64,000 bases of DNA from Streptomyces sp. TG1A-8 (GCF_030499535.1 NZ_JASTLB010000001.1:6448001-6512000); one strand, 5' to 3'; positions 50,584 to 58,688 are shown, counted from the first letter of the stretch. Numbers and translations are program-made. The notes: generated by a model from the letters alone, not told the origin.

Positions 50584-51470
50584 CCGGGCCGGTCCCCGGT
50601 CAGCCGGGCCTCCGCCGCCGCCAGGATCCCGGTGATGCGCGCGCCGAACGCGGCGTCGCAGGCGTGCGGGCGGCCCGTGCGGGCGGCGGTCAGCAGGGCG
50701 TCCGCGGCCCGGACGAGGGCGGGGACCGCTCCTTCGGAACTCCCCGGCAGGAGCGTCACCCCGGCCTCGCCGCGCAGCTCCACCTCGGCGCCCGCCGCCG
50801 CGGGGGGTGCCGTCAGGCTCAGCGTGAGGGTGCTGGACGCACCGGTGGCGTGGTCGAGGACCAGGTGCACGGTGTCCGCCGGTCCGTGCACCGCGGCCAG
50901 GACCCGCCGCACGTCACCGAGGACCGGGAGCAGCACGGACAGGGCGTGCGGGCCCACGTCCCACAGCGCGCCCTTCTCCCGCCGCCACGGCGAGGCCGCG
51001 AAGGGGCTGTCGGAGGTGAACACCGCCCCCAGCCACTGTGCCCGCGCCGTGAACCAGCCCGCCGTGGACGCCTGCTCGCCGATCCAGGCCTCCGGCTCCC
51101 GCTGGAAGCGGGTGGTGAAGAACACCACCGAGGCCACCGAGGCCCGCTCCGCCGCCTCGGCCACCGCGCGGGCCTCGGCGGTCCCGAGCGCGAGCGGCTT
51201 GTCCAACAGCAGGTGGCGGCCGGCCCGTGCCGCCCGCACCGCCACCCCGGCCTGCACGGACGGGGGCAGCGCCACCGCCACCGCGTCCACGTCGGCCAGC
51301 AGGGCGTCCACGTCGTCGTACGCCCGGACGCCGTGCCGGCCGGCCAGGGCGCCGGCCTCCTCCGGCCGCCGGCCCCACACCCCGGCGAAGTCCAGGCCGG
51401 GATGCCCGGCGAGGGCGGGGGCGTGGGTGGCCCGGGCCCACGGGCCCGTCCCCAGCAGTCCGATGCGCAT
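50562..51470 (-). CDS. Gfo/Idh/MocA family oxidoreductase
   Basis: 302 residues. Rossmann motif GLLGTGPWARATHAPAL at the N-terminus (residues 4-20) and the family mark DKPLALGTAEA (EKP type, residues about 92-102). The C-terminal domain is of the short type. These enzymes use NAD(P) to oxidise or reduce sugars or related polyols. It lies 35 bases after the ATP-grasp gene tgmB on the same strand with GAGAGGAACGCGAC ahead, so it may be part of the RiPP operon or just adjacent. Confidence 0.87.
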   Translation of the reverse strand: MRIGLLGTGPWARATHAPALAGHPGLDFAGVWGRRPEEAGALAGRHGVRAYDDVDALLADVDAVAVALPPSVQAGVAVRAARAGRHLLLDKPLALGTAEARAVAEAAERASVASVVFFTTRFQREPEAWIGEQASTAGWFTARAQWLGAVFTSDSPFAASPWRREKGALWDVGPHALSVLLPVLGDVRRVLAAVHGPADTVHLVLDHATGASSTLTLSLTAPPAAAGAEVELRGEAGVTLLPGSSEGAVPALVRAADALLTAARTGRPHACDAAFGARITGILAAAEARLTGDRPGQPGVTA

Positions 51471-51505
51471 GTCGCGTTCCTCTCGTCTCACCGGGCCCCA
51501 TGGCG

Positions 51506-52492
51506 TCAGGAAGCCGCGTCCCGGTCGTCATCGCCGCCGTACGGCCGTGCCGGGTTCCCGTCCCGCGCCAGCCACCGGGCGATGGCCGCGGCGATCGGCT
51601 GGCCGGTGTCCATCTCGATGAACCCGAACTGGCCCGACTGGTTGCACTCCAGGAACCACCAGTGGCCGTCCGCGTCCTCCACGAAGTCGAAGGCCCCGTA
51701 CGCCAGTCCGGCGCCCCCCAGATACCGGTGGACGGCCCCGGCGACGCGCGGGGGCACCTGTGCCGGAAGCCAGGGGTGGGGGGACGGGGCGAAGCGGACG
51801 TCCACGTCGTCGGGGCCGGCGTCCGGATCGGCCGGCTTGCGCGCGGCCAGCAGCTCGCCGCCGACGGCCGTGAGACGGACGTCGGCCCGCTTGGCGATGC
51901 GGCGCTGCAGCAGCGTCGGGCCGTAGGCGACCGCCGTGAAGTCGGCGTCCGGTGCGACCCGGCTGGTGGGCACCGCGCGCGGCGGCTCCTGCGGGTGGGC
52001 GCCGGAGACGGGCTTGACCACCAGGTCGGGGAAGCGTTCGGCGAACTCCCGGGCCGCCTGCGGGAACGTCGTGATCAGCGTGGCCGGCACCGCCAGTCCG
52101 CTGCGCTGGGCGAGCCGCAGCTGCCAGGGTTTGTGACGGGCGCGCCGGGCCGCGTCGGGATGGTTCATCCAGCGGGCGTCGGTGCAGCGCAGCATGCCGT
52201 ACAGGGCCTGGGAGGACTCCTGGGTCAGCCAGGCCGACGGCTGGGCGGCGCGGGCGGCCGCGTCCCCCGGTCTGCGCACCCAGATCGAGCGCAGGCCGTC
52301 CACGCCGACCAGGCGCCCGCCGACGGACAGGTGTCCGCGGCAGGCGCCCTGCACGTACTCGCCCGACAGCGCCACGCCGTTGGTGAGGTCGGCGGGGTCG
52401 AGCCGGACGACGGGCACGCCGGCCTCGTTCAGCCGGAGCACCACCATGTCCGCCGTCACGTCCTGTTCGCTGGTCAGGATGAGTACGGTCAT
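51506..52492 (-). CDS. tgmB: ATP-grasp RiPP maturase (graspetide synthetase)
   Basis: 328 residues of the MvdC/MvdD/TgmB type. The N-terminal pre-ATP-grasp region starts TVLILTSEQDVTADMVVLRLNEAGVPVVRLDPADL, and the grasp domain ends with the metal-binding HWWFLECNQSGQFGFIEMDTG typical of these maturases. They form ester or amide cross-links between Ser/Thr/Lys and Asp/Glu side chains of a precursor peptide, driven by ATP. The precursor gene lies 17 bases upstream, so the pair is an operon. No second maturase is present. Confidence 0.9.
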   Translation of the reverse strand: MTVLILTSEQDVTADMVVLRLNEAGVPVVRLDPADLTNGVALSGEYVQGACRGHLSVGGRLVGVDGLRSIWVRRPGDAAARAAQPSAWLTQESSQALYGMLRCTDARWMNHPDAARRARHKPWQLRLAQRSGLAVPATLITTFPQAAREFAERFPDLVVKPVSGAHPQEPPRAVPTSRVAPDADFTAVAYGPTLLQRRIAKRADVRLTAVGGELLAARKPADPDAGPDDVDVRFAPSPHPWLPAQVPPRVAGAVHRYLGGAGLAYGAFDFVEDADGHWWFLECNQSGQFGFIEMDTGQPIAAAIARWLARDGNPARPYGGDDDRDAAS

Positions 52493-52509
52493 CGTCGCCG
52501 GGTCCGCGG

Positions 52510-52701
52510 TCAGTCGTCGAAGTGCGTCTTGGAACCGGCCGTGGAGGCGGTGGTTCCCAGTGCTCTCAGGGTGGCGTGGTCGGTGGCGGCGATCCGACCG
52601 TCCGGGAGAACGTTCAACTGCATTCCGGAGTCGTACGCGTACGGAGTGGTGACGTCCAACTGCACAGCCGGACGTGCGTAGTTGAGCGTGAACGGTTGCA
52701 T
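52510..52701 (-). CDS. tgmA: Graspetide precursor peptide (TgmA family)
   Basis: 63 residues with GGGAGAG five bases before the ATG. The leader carries LNYARPAVQLDVTTPYAYD and QLNVLPDGRIA, conserved in the ATP-grasp-target RiPP family. The C-terminal core (about residues 49-63: GTTASTAGSKTHFDD) has Thr/Ser donors at 50, 51, 53, 54, 57 and 59, Lys58, and acceptors Asp62 and Asp63 at the very end. Macrocyclic ester or amide links by TgmB are expected; exact pattern unknown. A TATAAG about 30 bases upstream may be a -10 element. Confidence 0.88.
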   Translation of the reverse strand: MQPFTLNYARPAVQLDVTTPYAYDSGMQLNVLPDGRIAATDHATLRALGTTASTAGSKTHFDD

Positions 52702-52874
52702 GGGTCTCTCCCTGATTCGGCTTCCACGTCCTTATACGAATCGAACGGGTGATTGGTTTCCTCACGCTCCGTGACCGCACTCCGGAGGAGTGCCGTTCGG
52801 GGCGTCAGACAGGAAGACGCACGTTCGGGCCGCAAGGCTGCGCGGGATCCGCAGCCGGTGCGCACCGGTGCCGC

Positions 52875-53711
52875 TCATGCCGCCAGGGCGCCGCGCGCCG
52901 CCGCGAGGGCCTGCTCGGCGTAACCGCGGCCGAACAGCACCGTGTGCACGAGCAGCGGGAAGAGCTGGTGCAGGCCGACCCGCTCACGCCATCCGTCGGC
53001 CGGCGGCGCCACCTCCCGGTATCCCGCCAGCACCCGGTCCAGACGGGGGCAGCCGAACAGCCGGAGCATCGCCAGGTCGGTCTCCCGGTGCCCGCCGTGC
53101 GCGGCCGGGTCGATGAGCCGGACCTCGCCGTCGGCACCCCACAGCACGTTGCCGTTCCACAGGTCGCCGTGCAGCCGGGCGGGCGGCTCGGCCGGGCCCG
53201 CCAGGTCCGGCAGCCGCTCGCAGACCCGCTCGACCACGGCGGCCTCCGCGGGCCGGAGGGTGCCCGCGTCGACCGCGGCGCGCAGATACGGCAGCACCCG
53301 CTGCCCGGCGTACCAGGCCGGCCAGTCCGTCCCCGGCGCGTTGCGCATCGGCGCGAGCCCGATGTACGCCTCCTCGGGGCCGTCCGGCGGCGGTGCCCCG
53401 AACGCGGGCGCCCCGGCGGAGTGCAGTGCGGCCAGGGCGCGGCCGAAACGCAGCGCGGCCTCGGGGCCGGCGTGACCGGTCGTCACCCGCTCGGTCACCA
53501 TCCACCGTTCGTCGTGGCCGAGCACCGCGGGCACCCGCACCGCGCCCGCCTCGCCGAGCCAGCGCAGTCCGGCCACCTCGGCGCGGACGGCTCCGGGCGC
53601 GTCACCGCGCTTGACCATCACCGCGGTCCCGTCGTCGAGCGTGACCTCGACGGGCGATCCGGACGGCACCCGGGCACTCGTGGCCCGGCGCCCGGTGAGC
53701 CGGGACACCAC
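52875..53711 (-). CDS. Fructosamine kinase family protein
   Basis: 278 residues from GTG 53711, which follows GAGAGGAAGG; a GTG at 53741 is weaker. Kinase core LHGDLWNGNVLW (catalytic loop) and LIDPAAHGGHRETDLAML (metal-binding), as in fructosamine/ketosamine-3-kinases, which phosphorylate sugar adducts on proteins or amines so that they fall off. WMVTERVTTGHAG and PEEAYIGLAPMRNAPGTDWPAW are family features. It is 173 bases upstream of tgmA and probably unrelated to it. Confidence 0.88.
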   Translation of the reverse strand: MVSRLTGRRATSARVPSGSPVEVTLDDGTAVMVKRGDAPGAVRAEVAGLRWLGEAGAVRVPAVLGHDERWMVTERVTTGHAGPEAALRFGRALAALHSAGAPAFGAPPPDGPEEAYIGLAPMRNAPGTDWPAWYAGQRVLPYLRAAVDAGTLRPAEAAVVERVCERLPDLAGPAEPPARLHGDLWNGNVLWGADGEVRLIDPAAHGGHRETDLAMLRLFGCPRLDRVLAGYREVAPPADGWRERVGLHQLFPLLVHTVLFGRGYAEQALAAARGALAA

Positions 53712-53872
53712 CTGTCCCGGACCTTCCTCTCGGTTGTCCACGGCCTCAGGGTACGGCTCGGACCTGTGCCCCGGCCGGGTGAATTCCGGCGCTTCCCCGG
53801 CGCTTCCCCGGCGCCTCCCCCGCTCCTTCCCGGCCGGGTCCCACCGGCGTGCGGCGGGCGCCGCGGCGCCGG

Positions 53873-54717
53873 TCACGGCCGGCCCGGAGCGCGCTCCCCA
53901 CGGGTCAGGCCCACCGGATTGCCCATCGGCAGCAGCCCCGACCGCTCGACGGTGCGGGCGGGCGGCTCCAGGGGGCCGGCGAGGCGCGCGGTGCGCCCGG
54001 CGCCGAGCGCGGCCCAGGGGCGCTCGGCCGCGGCGTCCGTCCGCGCATCGACGGCGGCGCGCGCGGCCCCGCCCGCCGCCCGGTCCGCCCGCTCCCACTT
54101 GCGGGTCTCCCGCAGGAGCGGCCCGTCGGACTCCCCGCAGGCGGCCTTGAGGACCATGGCCTCGACCGGTCCGAGTCCCGCGCCCACCAGGGCGGCGCCA
54201 TGCCCGTCGCCCCGGTGCTCGCGCAGTGTCGTCACGGCCTGCCGGAGCCGTTCGGCGGGCCGCCGCGGGCGTCGCAGCGCCTGGTCGGCCCCGGCCGGCA
54301 CCCGGCCCACCGTGTCCGCCGCCTTCCAGGACAGGTCCGCCGCCTCCGCGAACGCGGCGGAACCCGTCACGCCGGTTCCGAACGGCCTGGTCATCGCGGC
54401 CTCCATGGCCGCCGCGCGGGCCGCAGCACGTCCTCGAGAGCGGTGTGGTCCCACGCGTCGGGCGGCGCGCGGCCCACCCGGGCGGGGTGGAAGACGTAGA
54501 AGCAACTCGTCACCACGGAAGGGGGCACCGCGCCGAGCGGCGCCGCCCGCAGCGCGAAGTACCCCATCCAGAAACCGCACAGGCCCGGCTCGGCCGCCGC
54601 CCGGCGCGCCTCCGGCGCGAAGTACACCAGGTCGTGCACCGGTTCGAACCGTTCCCACGTCCCCCCGCCGCTCCGTCCGCTACCGCCGCCTCCCTCGGTC
54701 CGCCGTCCCGTCGGCAC
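53873..54717 (-). pseudogene. SCO6745 family protein, frameshifted
   Basis: From about 54717 one frame reads RFEPVHDLVYFAPEARRAAAE, GFWMGYFALRAAPLGAVPPS, VFHPARVGRAPPDAWDH and then stops at 54391. In the next frame the family continues AAAMEAAMTRPFG, EAADLSWKAADTVGRVP, LRQAVTTLREHRGDGHGAALVGAGLGPVEAMVLKAACGESD and ends LLPMGNPVGL near 53910. The switch is around 54415-54432; total length lacks one base for an open frame. About 15 residues before ERPWAALGAGRTARL also seem missing. Function of the family is unknown. Confidence 0.7.
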
Positions 54718-54725
54718 CAGCCTGC

Positions 54726-54745
54726 GTTATGACGAATGTCATAAC
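54726..54745. promoter_or_regulatory. Perfect 8+4+8 palindrome upstream of the broken gene
   Basis: GTTATGAC (54726-54733), GAAT, GTCATAAC (54738-54745): perfect arms, and AT-rich against the local sequence. It is 9 bases before the minus-strand gene of the SCO6745 family and on the other side 250 bases from the repeat-protein gene. It has the size of a MarR/TetR/PadR-type operator; no such regulator is adjacent. Confidence 0.6.
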
Positions 54746-54997
54746 AAGGCGGAGCGCGGAGCCCGTCCGCCGGACCCGGTTCGCGGACGCCGGGGCGACG
54801 GCCGCCGGGGGGACGCCGGACTGGTCCGTCCGTGCTGTCCGACGGCGTGTCACTGGGGCAGACGGGTGGCGCCGTTACCCGGCTGGACGGTCCGAATGGT
54901 GCGGGGTGGCGGGCTGGCTGACGGTGGTTCATGTCGAGGCCGGGTCTCTACAGCTGATGAGGTATCGGCTGCCTGGTCACGGCGGAAGGACACCGAT

Positions 54998-56044
54998 ATG
55001 CGCTCTGCCCGCATTCTTCTCGCCACGGCGGCCGCCTCCGCCGCCCTTGCCTTCGCCACACCCGGTGCCGCGTTCGCCGCGCTCACCGGTGATGACGGAG
55101 GCCGGGACGACTCCTCGTACAGCAAGGAGAACGACAGCGACCACGGCAAGGACTCCGGCAAGGAGCAGGACAAGGGCTCGGACAAGGAGTACGACAAGGG
55201 TTCCGAGAAGGGCTCGGACAAGGAGTACGACAAGGAGTACGACAAGGGTTCCGAGAAGGGCTCGGACAAGGAGTACGACAAGGAGTACGACAAGGGTTCC
55301 GAGAAGGGCTCGGACAAGGAGTACGACAAGGACGACGAGGGGTCGGACCACGGCAAGGGCGGTGGCCACGGCCGGCCGCACGGTGGCGTGCACACCGGTG
55401 GCGGTGCCCTCGCCGCGGTGAAGGGCGACGACTGGGGCTCGGACAAGGAGCAGGACAAGGGTTCCGACAAGGAGTACGACAAGGGCTCGGACAAGGAGCA
55501 GGACAAGGGTTCCGACAAGGAGTACGACAAGGGTTCCGACAAGGAGTACGACAAGGGCTCGGACAAGGAGTACGACAAGGGTTCCGACAAGGAGTACGAC
55601 AAGGGTTCCGACAAGGAGTACGACAAGGGCTCGGACAAGGAGCAGGACAAGGGTTCCGACAAGGAGTACGACAAGGGCTCGGACAAGGACGACGAGGGGT
55701 CGGACCACGGCAAGGGCGGTGACCACGGCCGGCCGCACGGTGGCGTGCACACCGGTGGCGGTGCCCTCGCCGCGGTGAAGGGCGACGACTGGGGCTCGGA
55801 CAAGGACGACAGCCGGTTCGACCCCGACAGCTACAAGGACAAGGGCAAGGGCGGCGACAGCGGCCACGGCAAGGACGAGTGGGGCGGCGGCGAGGAGCAC
55901 GACAAGCCGCGCGGCGGCATGCACACCGGTGGCGGCGCCCTCGCCGCGCCCGGTGCCACCGCGGGCGGCCTGGCCGTGCTGGCCGTAGGCGCCACCGGGA
56001 TGTACGCGCTGCGCCGCAAGAAGGCCGGTACGCCCACGGCCTGA
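54998..56044 (+). CDS. Secreted repeat-rich surface protein with C-terminal anchor helix
   Basis: 348 residues. Signal peptide: RSARILLATAAASAALAFA, cleavage near AFA-A (residue 27/28). Then highly charged repeats: a 16-residue unit (GSEKGSDKEYDKEYDK) about 2.7 times, and an octapeptide (GSDKEYDK or GSDKEQDK) ten times at residues 147-226. Three HTGGGALAA modules occur at 132-140, 251-259 and 309-317. The C-terminus is a hydrophobic helix (LAVLAVGATGMYAL) and RRKK, the layout of a sortase substrate, yet no LPXTG is present. GGCGGAAGGAC precedes the ATG. The class F sortase gene follows 110 bases later. Confidence 0.88.
   Translation: MRSARILLATAAASAALAFATPGAAFAALTGDDGGRDDSSYSKENDSDHGKDSGKEQDKGSDKEYDKGSEKGSDKEYDKEYDKGSEKGSDKEYDKEYDKGSEKGSDKEYDKDDEGSDHGKGGGHGRPHGGVHTGGGALAAVKGDDWGSDKEQDKGSDKEYDKGSDKEQDKGSDKEYDKGSDKEYDKGSDKEYDKGSDKEYDKGSDKEYDKGSDKEQDKGSDKEYDKGSDKDDEGSDHGKGGDHGRPHGGVHTGGGALAAVKGDDWGSDKDDSRFDPDSYKDKGKGGDSGHGKDEWGGGEEHDKPRGGMHTGGGALAAPGATAGGLAVLAVGATGMYALRRKKAGTPTA
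55175..55675 (+). repeat. In-frame tandem repeats in the surface-protein gene
   Basis: Block one (55175-55330) is built of 48-base units, block two (55436-55675) of exactly ten 24-base units encoding GSDKE(Y/Q)DK. Between and after them lies a larger duplication: 55331-55447 and 55688-55804, 117 bases that differ at one position, both encoding DDEGSDHGKGG then HGRPHGGVHTGGGALAA. Such arrays change length by slippage or unequal crossover. Confidence 0.9.
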
Positions 56045-56154
56045 CCGACCGCGCACCCCAGGGGCCGCGGTGCCGCCGACACACCCCGTGTCGGCGGCCC
56101 GCGCCCCCCGCGTCCCGATCCCTGTGCTTCCGTGCCCGAGTGAGGTGGTGTCCG

Positions 56155-56829
56155 ATGGCAGCAGATCCCCCTTCCCCGCCCCCCGCCGAAACGGCGTCCG
56201 ACGACCGGGACACCGGCCGCGGCGGCCGTCTGGCACTGTGGGGCGTGGCGATCGTCGTCCTCCTCCTCAGCGTGCTGGGCGGCCACCGCGGGGCGGACGA
56301 CACCGTGCAGGTGCCCCGTGCCTCGGGTGCGACCGCGACCGCGAGGGTTCCGGCCGACGCACGCCCCGGCCGCGTGCTGCCCCGGTCCGCGCCGACCCGT
56401 CTGTACATTCCGAAGATTTCCGTGGACGCCCCCTTCACGGAACTGTCCCTCGCCCCCTCGGGCCAGCTCCGGCCCCCGCCGGCGGACGACACCAACCTGG
56501 TCGGCTGGTACGCCAACGGCGTCGCGCCCGGTGAGAGGGGGACCTCGATCATCGCCGGACACGTCGACACGAAGACGTCCGCGGCCGTCTTCGCCAACCT
56601 GGACGAACTGAAGGAGGGCGACCGGTTCTCCGTGGAGCGGGCCGACGGCCGCACGGCGACCTTCGTCGTGGACGGAGCGGACACCTACGCGAAGGACGAC
56701 TTCCCCAGCGAACGCGTGTACGCCGACACGTCCCGCGCCGAGGTGCGGCTCATCACCTGCGCGGGCGACTACGACCACGCGGCGAAGGACTACACCGACA
56801 ACCTGGTGGTCTTCGCCCACCTCGTGTGA
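56155..56829 (+). CDS. Class F sortase
   Basis: 224-residue membrane-anchored transpeptidase. One membrane helix (LALWGVAIVVLLLSVLGG, residues about 26-43), then the sortase barrel: PTRLYIPKISVDAPFTEL, DDTNLVGWYANGVAPGERGTSIIAGHVDT, with catalytic His136 and Cys202 in LITCAGDY. The Arg usually found between the Cys and the Y-DN motif is not obvious (the stretch reads AGDYDHAAKDYTDNLVVFA). The upstream neighbour is a surface protein with an anchor-type C-terminus, the likely substrate. Cuts next to a sorting motif and links to peptidoglycan, family knowledge. Confidence 0.9.
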   Translation: MAADPPSPPPAETASDDRDTGRGGRLALWGVAIVVLLLSVLGGHRGADDTVQVPRASGATATARVPADARPGRVLPRSAPTRLYIPKISVDAPFTELSLAPSGQLRPPPADDTNLVGWYANGVAPGERGTSIIAGHVDTKTSAAVFANLDELKEGDRFSVERADGRTATFVVDGADTYAKDDFPSERVYADTSRAEVRLITCAGDYDHAAKDYTDNLVVFAHLV

Positions 56830-56854
56830 CGCCCCGGCCCGTCCGTCCGCGCGG

Positions 56855-58042
56855 TCAGCCGGTGCCGTCCGCGAAGGGGCCGCCCGGGGCGAAGACCAGC
56901 GAGGCGAAGCGCTCCGCGATCCGCCGGTGCGCGGCGGCGTCGGGGTGCAGCGCGTCGGGCAGCGGGAGTTCGGCGAAGTCGGCCTCTCCGTACAGGTGCC
57001 GTCCGTCCAGGTGGGAGAGGTGGGGATCCTCGGCGGTCCGCTGCCGCACGATGCCGGCCAGTTCCTCGCGGATCACGCCGAGGGTGAGTCTGCCGAGGGC
57101 CCGTTCCGCCGGGTCCCCGGTGGCCCGGAACCGCATCCGCCCCTCGCCCAGGGCGGTGAGGTCGGGGGCACTGGGACCCGGCGTGTCCTCGTGGAGGGGG
57201 CACAGGATCGGCGAGACGACGAGCAGGGGGACGTCCGGGTGGCCCTCGCGGACGGTGTCGAGGAAGCCGTGGACGGCGGGTCCGAGGGCCCGCAGCCGCA
57301 TCAGGTCGGTGTTGACCAGGTTGATGCCGAGCTTGACGCTGATCAGGTCGGCCGGGGTGTCGCGCAGCGCCCGGGCGGTGAACGGGTCCAGGAGCGCGCT
57401 GCCGCCGAGGCCCAGGTTGATCAGCTCCACCCCGCCGTGCGAGGCGGCGAGCGCCGGCCAGGTGGTGGTGGGACTCGCGGCGTCGGAGCCGTGGCTGATC
57501 GAACTGCCGTGGTGCAGCCAGACCCTGCGGCCCCGGTCCGGTACGGCTTCGACGGGCGCGTCGGTGCGCAGGGCGACCAGTTCGGTGGTCTCGTTGTGCG
57601 GCAGCCAGATCTCGACGTCCTTGACCCCGCCGGGCAGGCCGGTGAACCGCACGGTGCCGACCGGGCCGGGCCGGTGCTCGGCGGTGCCGGTGGCCATGTC
57701 GACCATGAGGGTGTTGCCGCCGGTGACGCGGGCGCTGCTGGCCGGGCGTCCGTCCACCAGCAGGTCGTACACGCCGTCCGGGCGCGGCGGGGCGCCGGCG
57801 TACACCCGCTTCGTCGGTAGCGTGTCGAGTTCGACCACGGTCGCGCGGGTCCGCAGGGCCAGGCGCACGCCGGAGGGCTGGGACTCCGCCATGTGCAGTT
57901 GCGGGTCGGCGCACTGGGCGCGGGCCCGGGCGGGCAGCCGGTGCGGGAGCAGCCCGTGCCCGGTGCGCTCCAGTTCCAGGGCACCGCGGACGAGGTCCGC
58001 GGTGAGGGGAGTGGTGATCAGGTCGTCCGGGGTGGGGGGCAC
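56855..58042 (-). CDS. SGNH/GDSL hydrolase
   Basis: 395 residues from GTG 58042. An N-terminal beta region (about residues 1-165) is followed by the SGNH hydrolase domain: block I GSSISHGSD (nucleophile Ser), block II GLGGSALLD, block III KLGINLV and block V LPDALHPD with the catalytic Asp and His. It has no signal peptide. The two-domain plan occurs in carbohydrate esterases. It starts five bases after the TetR stop, so both are one transcript. Confidence 0.87.
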   Translation of the reverse strand: MPPTPDDLITTPLTADLVRGALELERTGHGLLPHRLPARARAQCADPQLHMAESQPSGVRLALRTRATVVELDTLPTKRVYAGAPPRPDGVYDLLVDGRPASSARVTGGNTLMVDMATGTAEHRPGPVGTVRFTGLPGGVKDVEIWLPHNETTELVALRTDAPVEAVPDRGRRVWLHHGSSISHGSDAASPTTTWPALAASHGGVELINLGLGGSALLDPFTARALRDTPADLISVKLGINLVNTDLMRLRALGPAVHGFLDTVREGHPDVPLLVVSPILCPLHEDTPGPSAPDLTALGEGRMRFRATGDPAERALGRLTLGVIREELAGIVRQRTAEDPHLSHLDGRHLYGEADFAELPLPDALHPDAAAHRRIAERFASLVFAPGGPFADGTG

Positions 58043-58047
58043 GGGTG

Positions 58048-58635
58048 TCAGCCTGCGTTTCGGGAGTGGGGGGCCGGCCAGGTGCGCAGCAGGGTGTCGA
58101 GGGCGTCCAGGATGCGGGCCCACGACTCCTGCGGGTCGGGGGCGCTGTGGCTGAACCCGCCGGCGCTCTCCAGGCTGACGTAGCCGTGGAAGACGCTGCC
58201 CAGCAGCCGGACGGCGTGGGTCTGGTCGGGTTCGGCCAGGTCGTAGCCGCGCAGGACGGCCCGGGTCATCCGGGCGTGCCGGACGCCCGCGCTCGCCGCG
58301 GCGGTCTCCGGGTCCAGCCGGAACCGGGCCGCCTCGTAGCGGCCGGGGTGTTGCCGGGCGTAGTCGCGGTAGACGTTCGCGTACGCGTCGAGGGCGTCCC
58401 GGCCGGCCCGGCCGGCCAGTGCTTCGGCGGCGCGGTCGGCCAGTTCCTCCAGCGCGAGCAGGGCGATCCGGGTCCTGAGGTCGTGGGAGTTCCTCAGGTG
58501 CGAGTACAGGCTCGCGACCTTGACGTCGAACCGCCGGGCCAGTGCGGACACCGTCACCTGCCCGAAACCGACCTCGTCGGCCAGTTCCGCCCCCGCCCGG
58601 ACCAGCCGCTCGGCGGTCAGACCCGCACGCACCAT
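58048..58635 (-). CDS. TetR/AcrR family regulator with TetR_C-type domain
   Basis: 195 residues from ATG 58635 (GGGAGG six bases upstream). Helix-turn-helix: LTAERLVRAGAELADEVGFGQVTVSALARRFDVKVASLYSHL; the C-terminal part with LARRAGRDALDAYANVYRDYARQHPGRYEAARF fits the WHG/TetR_C_33 type. Probably represses its own promoter (palindrome at 58674-58688) and so the co-transcribed hydrolase. Confidence 0.88.
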   Translation of the reverse strand: MVRAGLTAERLVRAGAELADEVGFGQVTVSALARRFDVKVASLYSHLRNSHDLRTRIALLALEELADRAAEALAGRAGRDALDAYANVYRDYARQHPGRYEAARFRLDPETAAASAGVRHARMTRAVLRGYDLAEPDQTHAVRLLGSVFHGYVSLESAGGFSHSAPDPQESWARILDALDTLLRTWPAPHSRNAG

Positions 58636-58673
58636 GAGCATCCTCCCGATGACCTTCGTCGACAGCATCTCAG

Positions 58674-58688
58674 CCTAAGACATTTAGG
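58674..58688. promoter_or_regulatory. TetR operator candidate
   Basis: CCTAA (58674-58678), five bases, TTAGG (58684-58688). It lies 38 bases before the TetR start, in the divergent region shared with the LysR gene, where the AT-rich stretch also provides likely -10 sequences. Confidence 0.45.

Noticed and set aside
54850..56684. Long open frames on the minus strand (and a second plus frame) through the repeat region, encoding Ser/Leu/Glu-Pro or Val/Leu repeats
   Set aside because: They are open only because the 24- and 48-base units lack stops in those frames; the plus-strand frame has the signal peptide, ribosome site and anchor helix.
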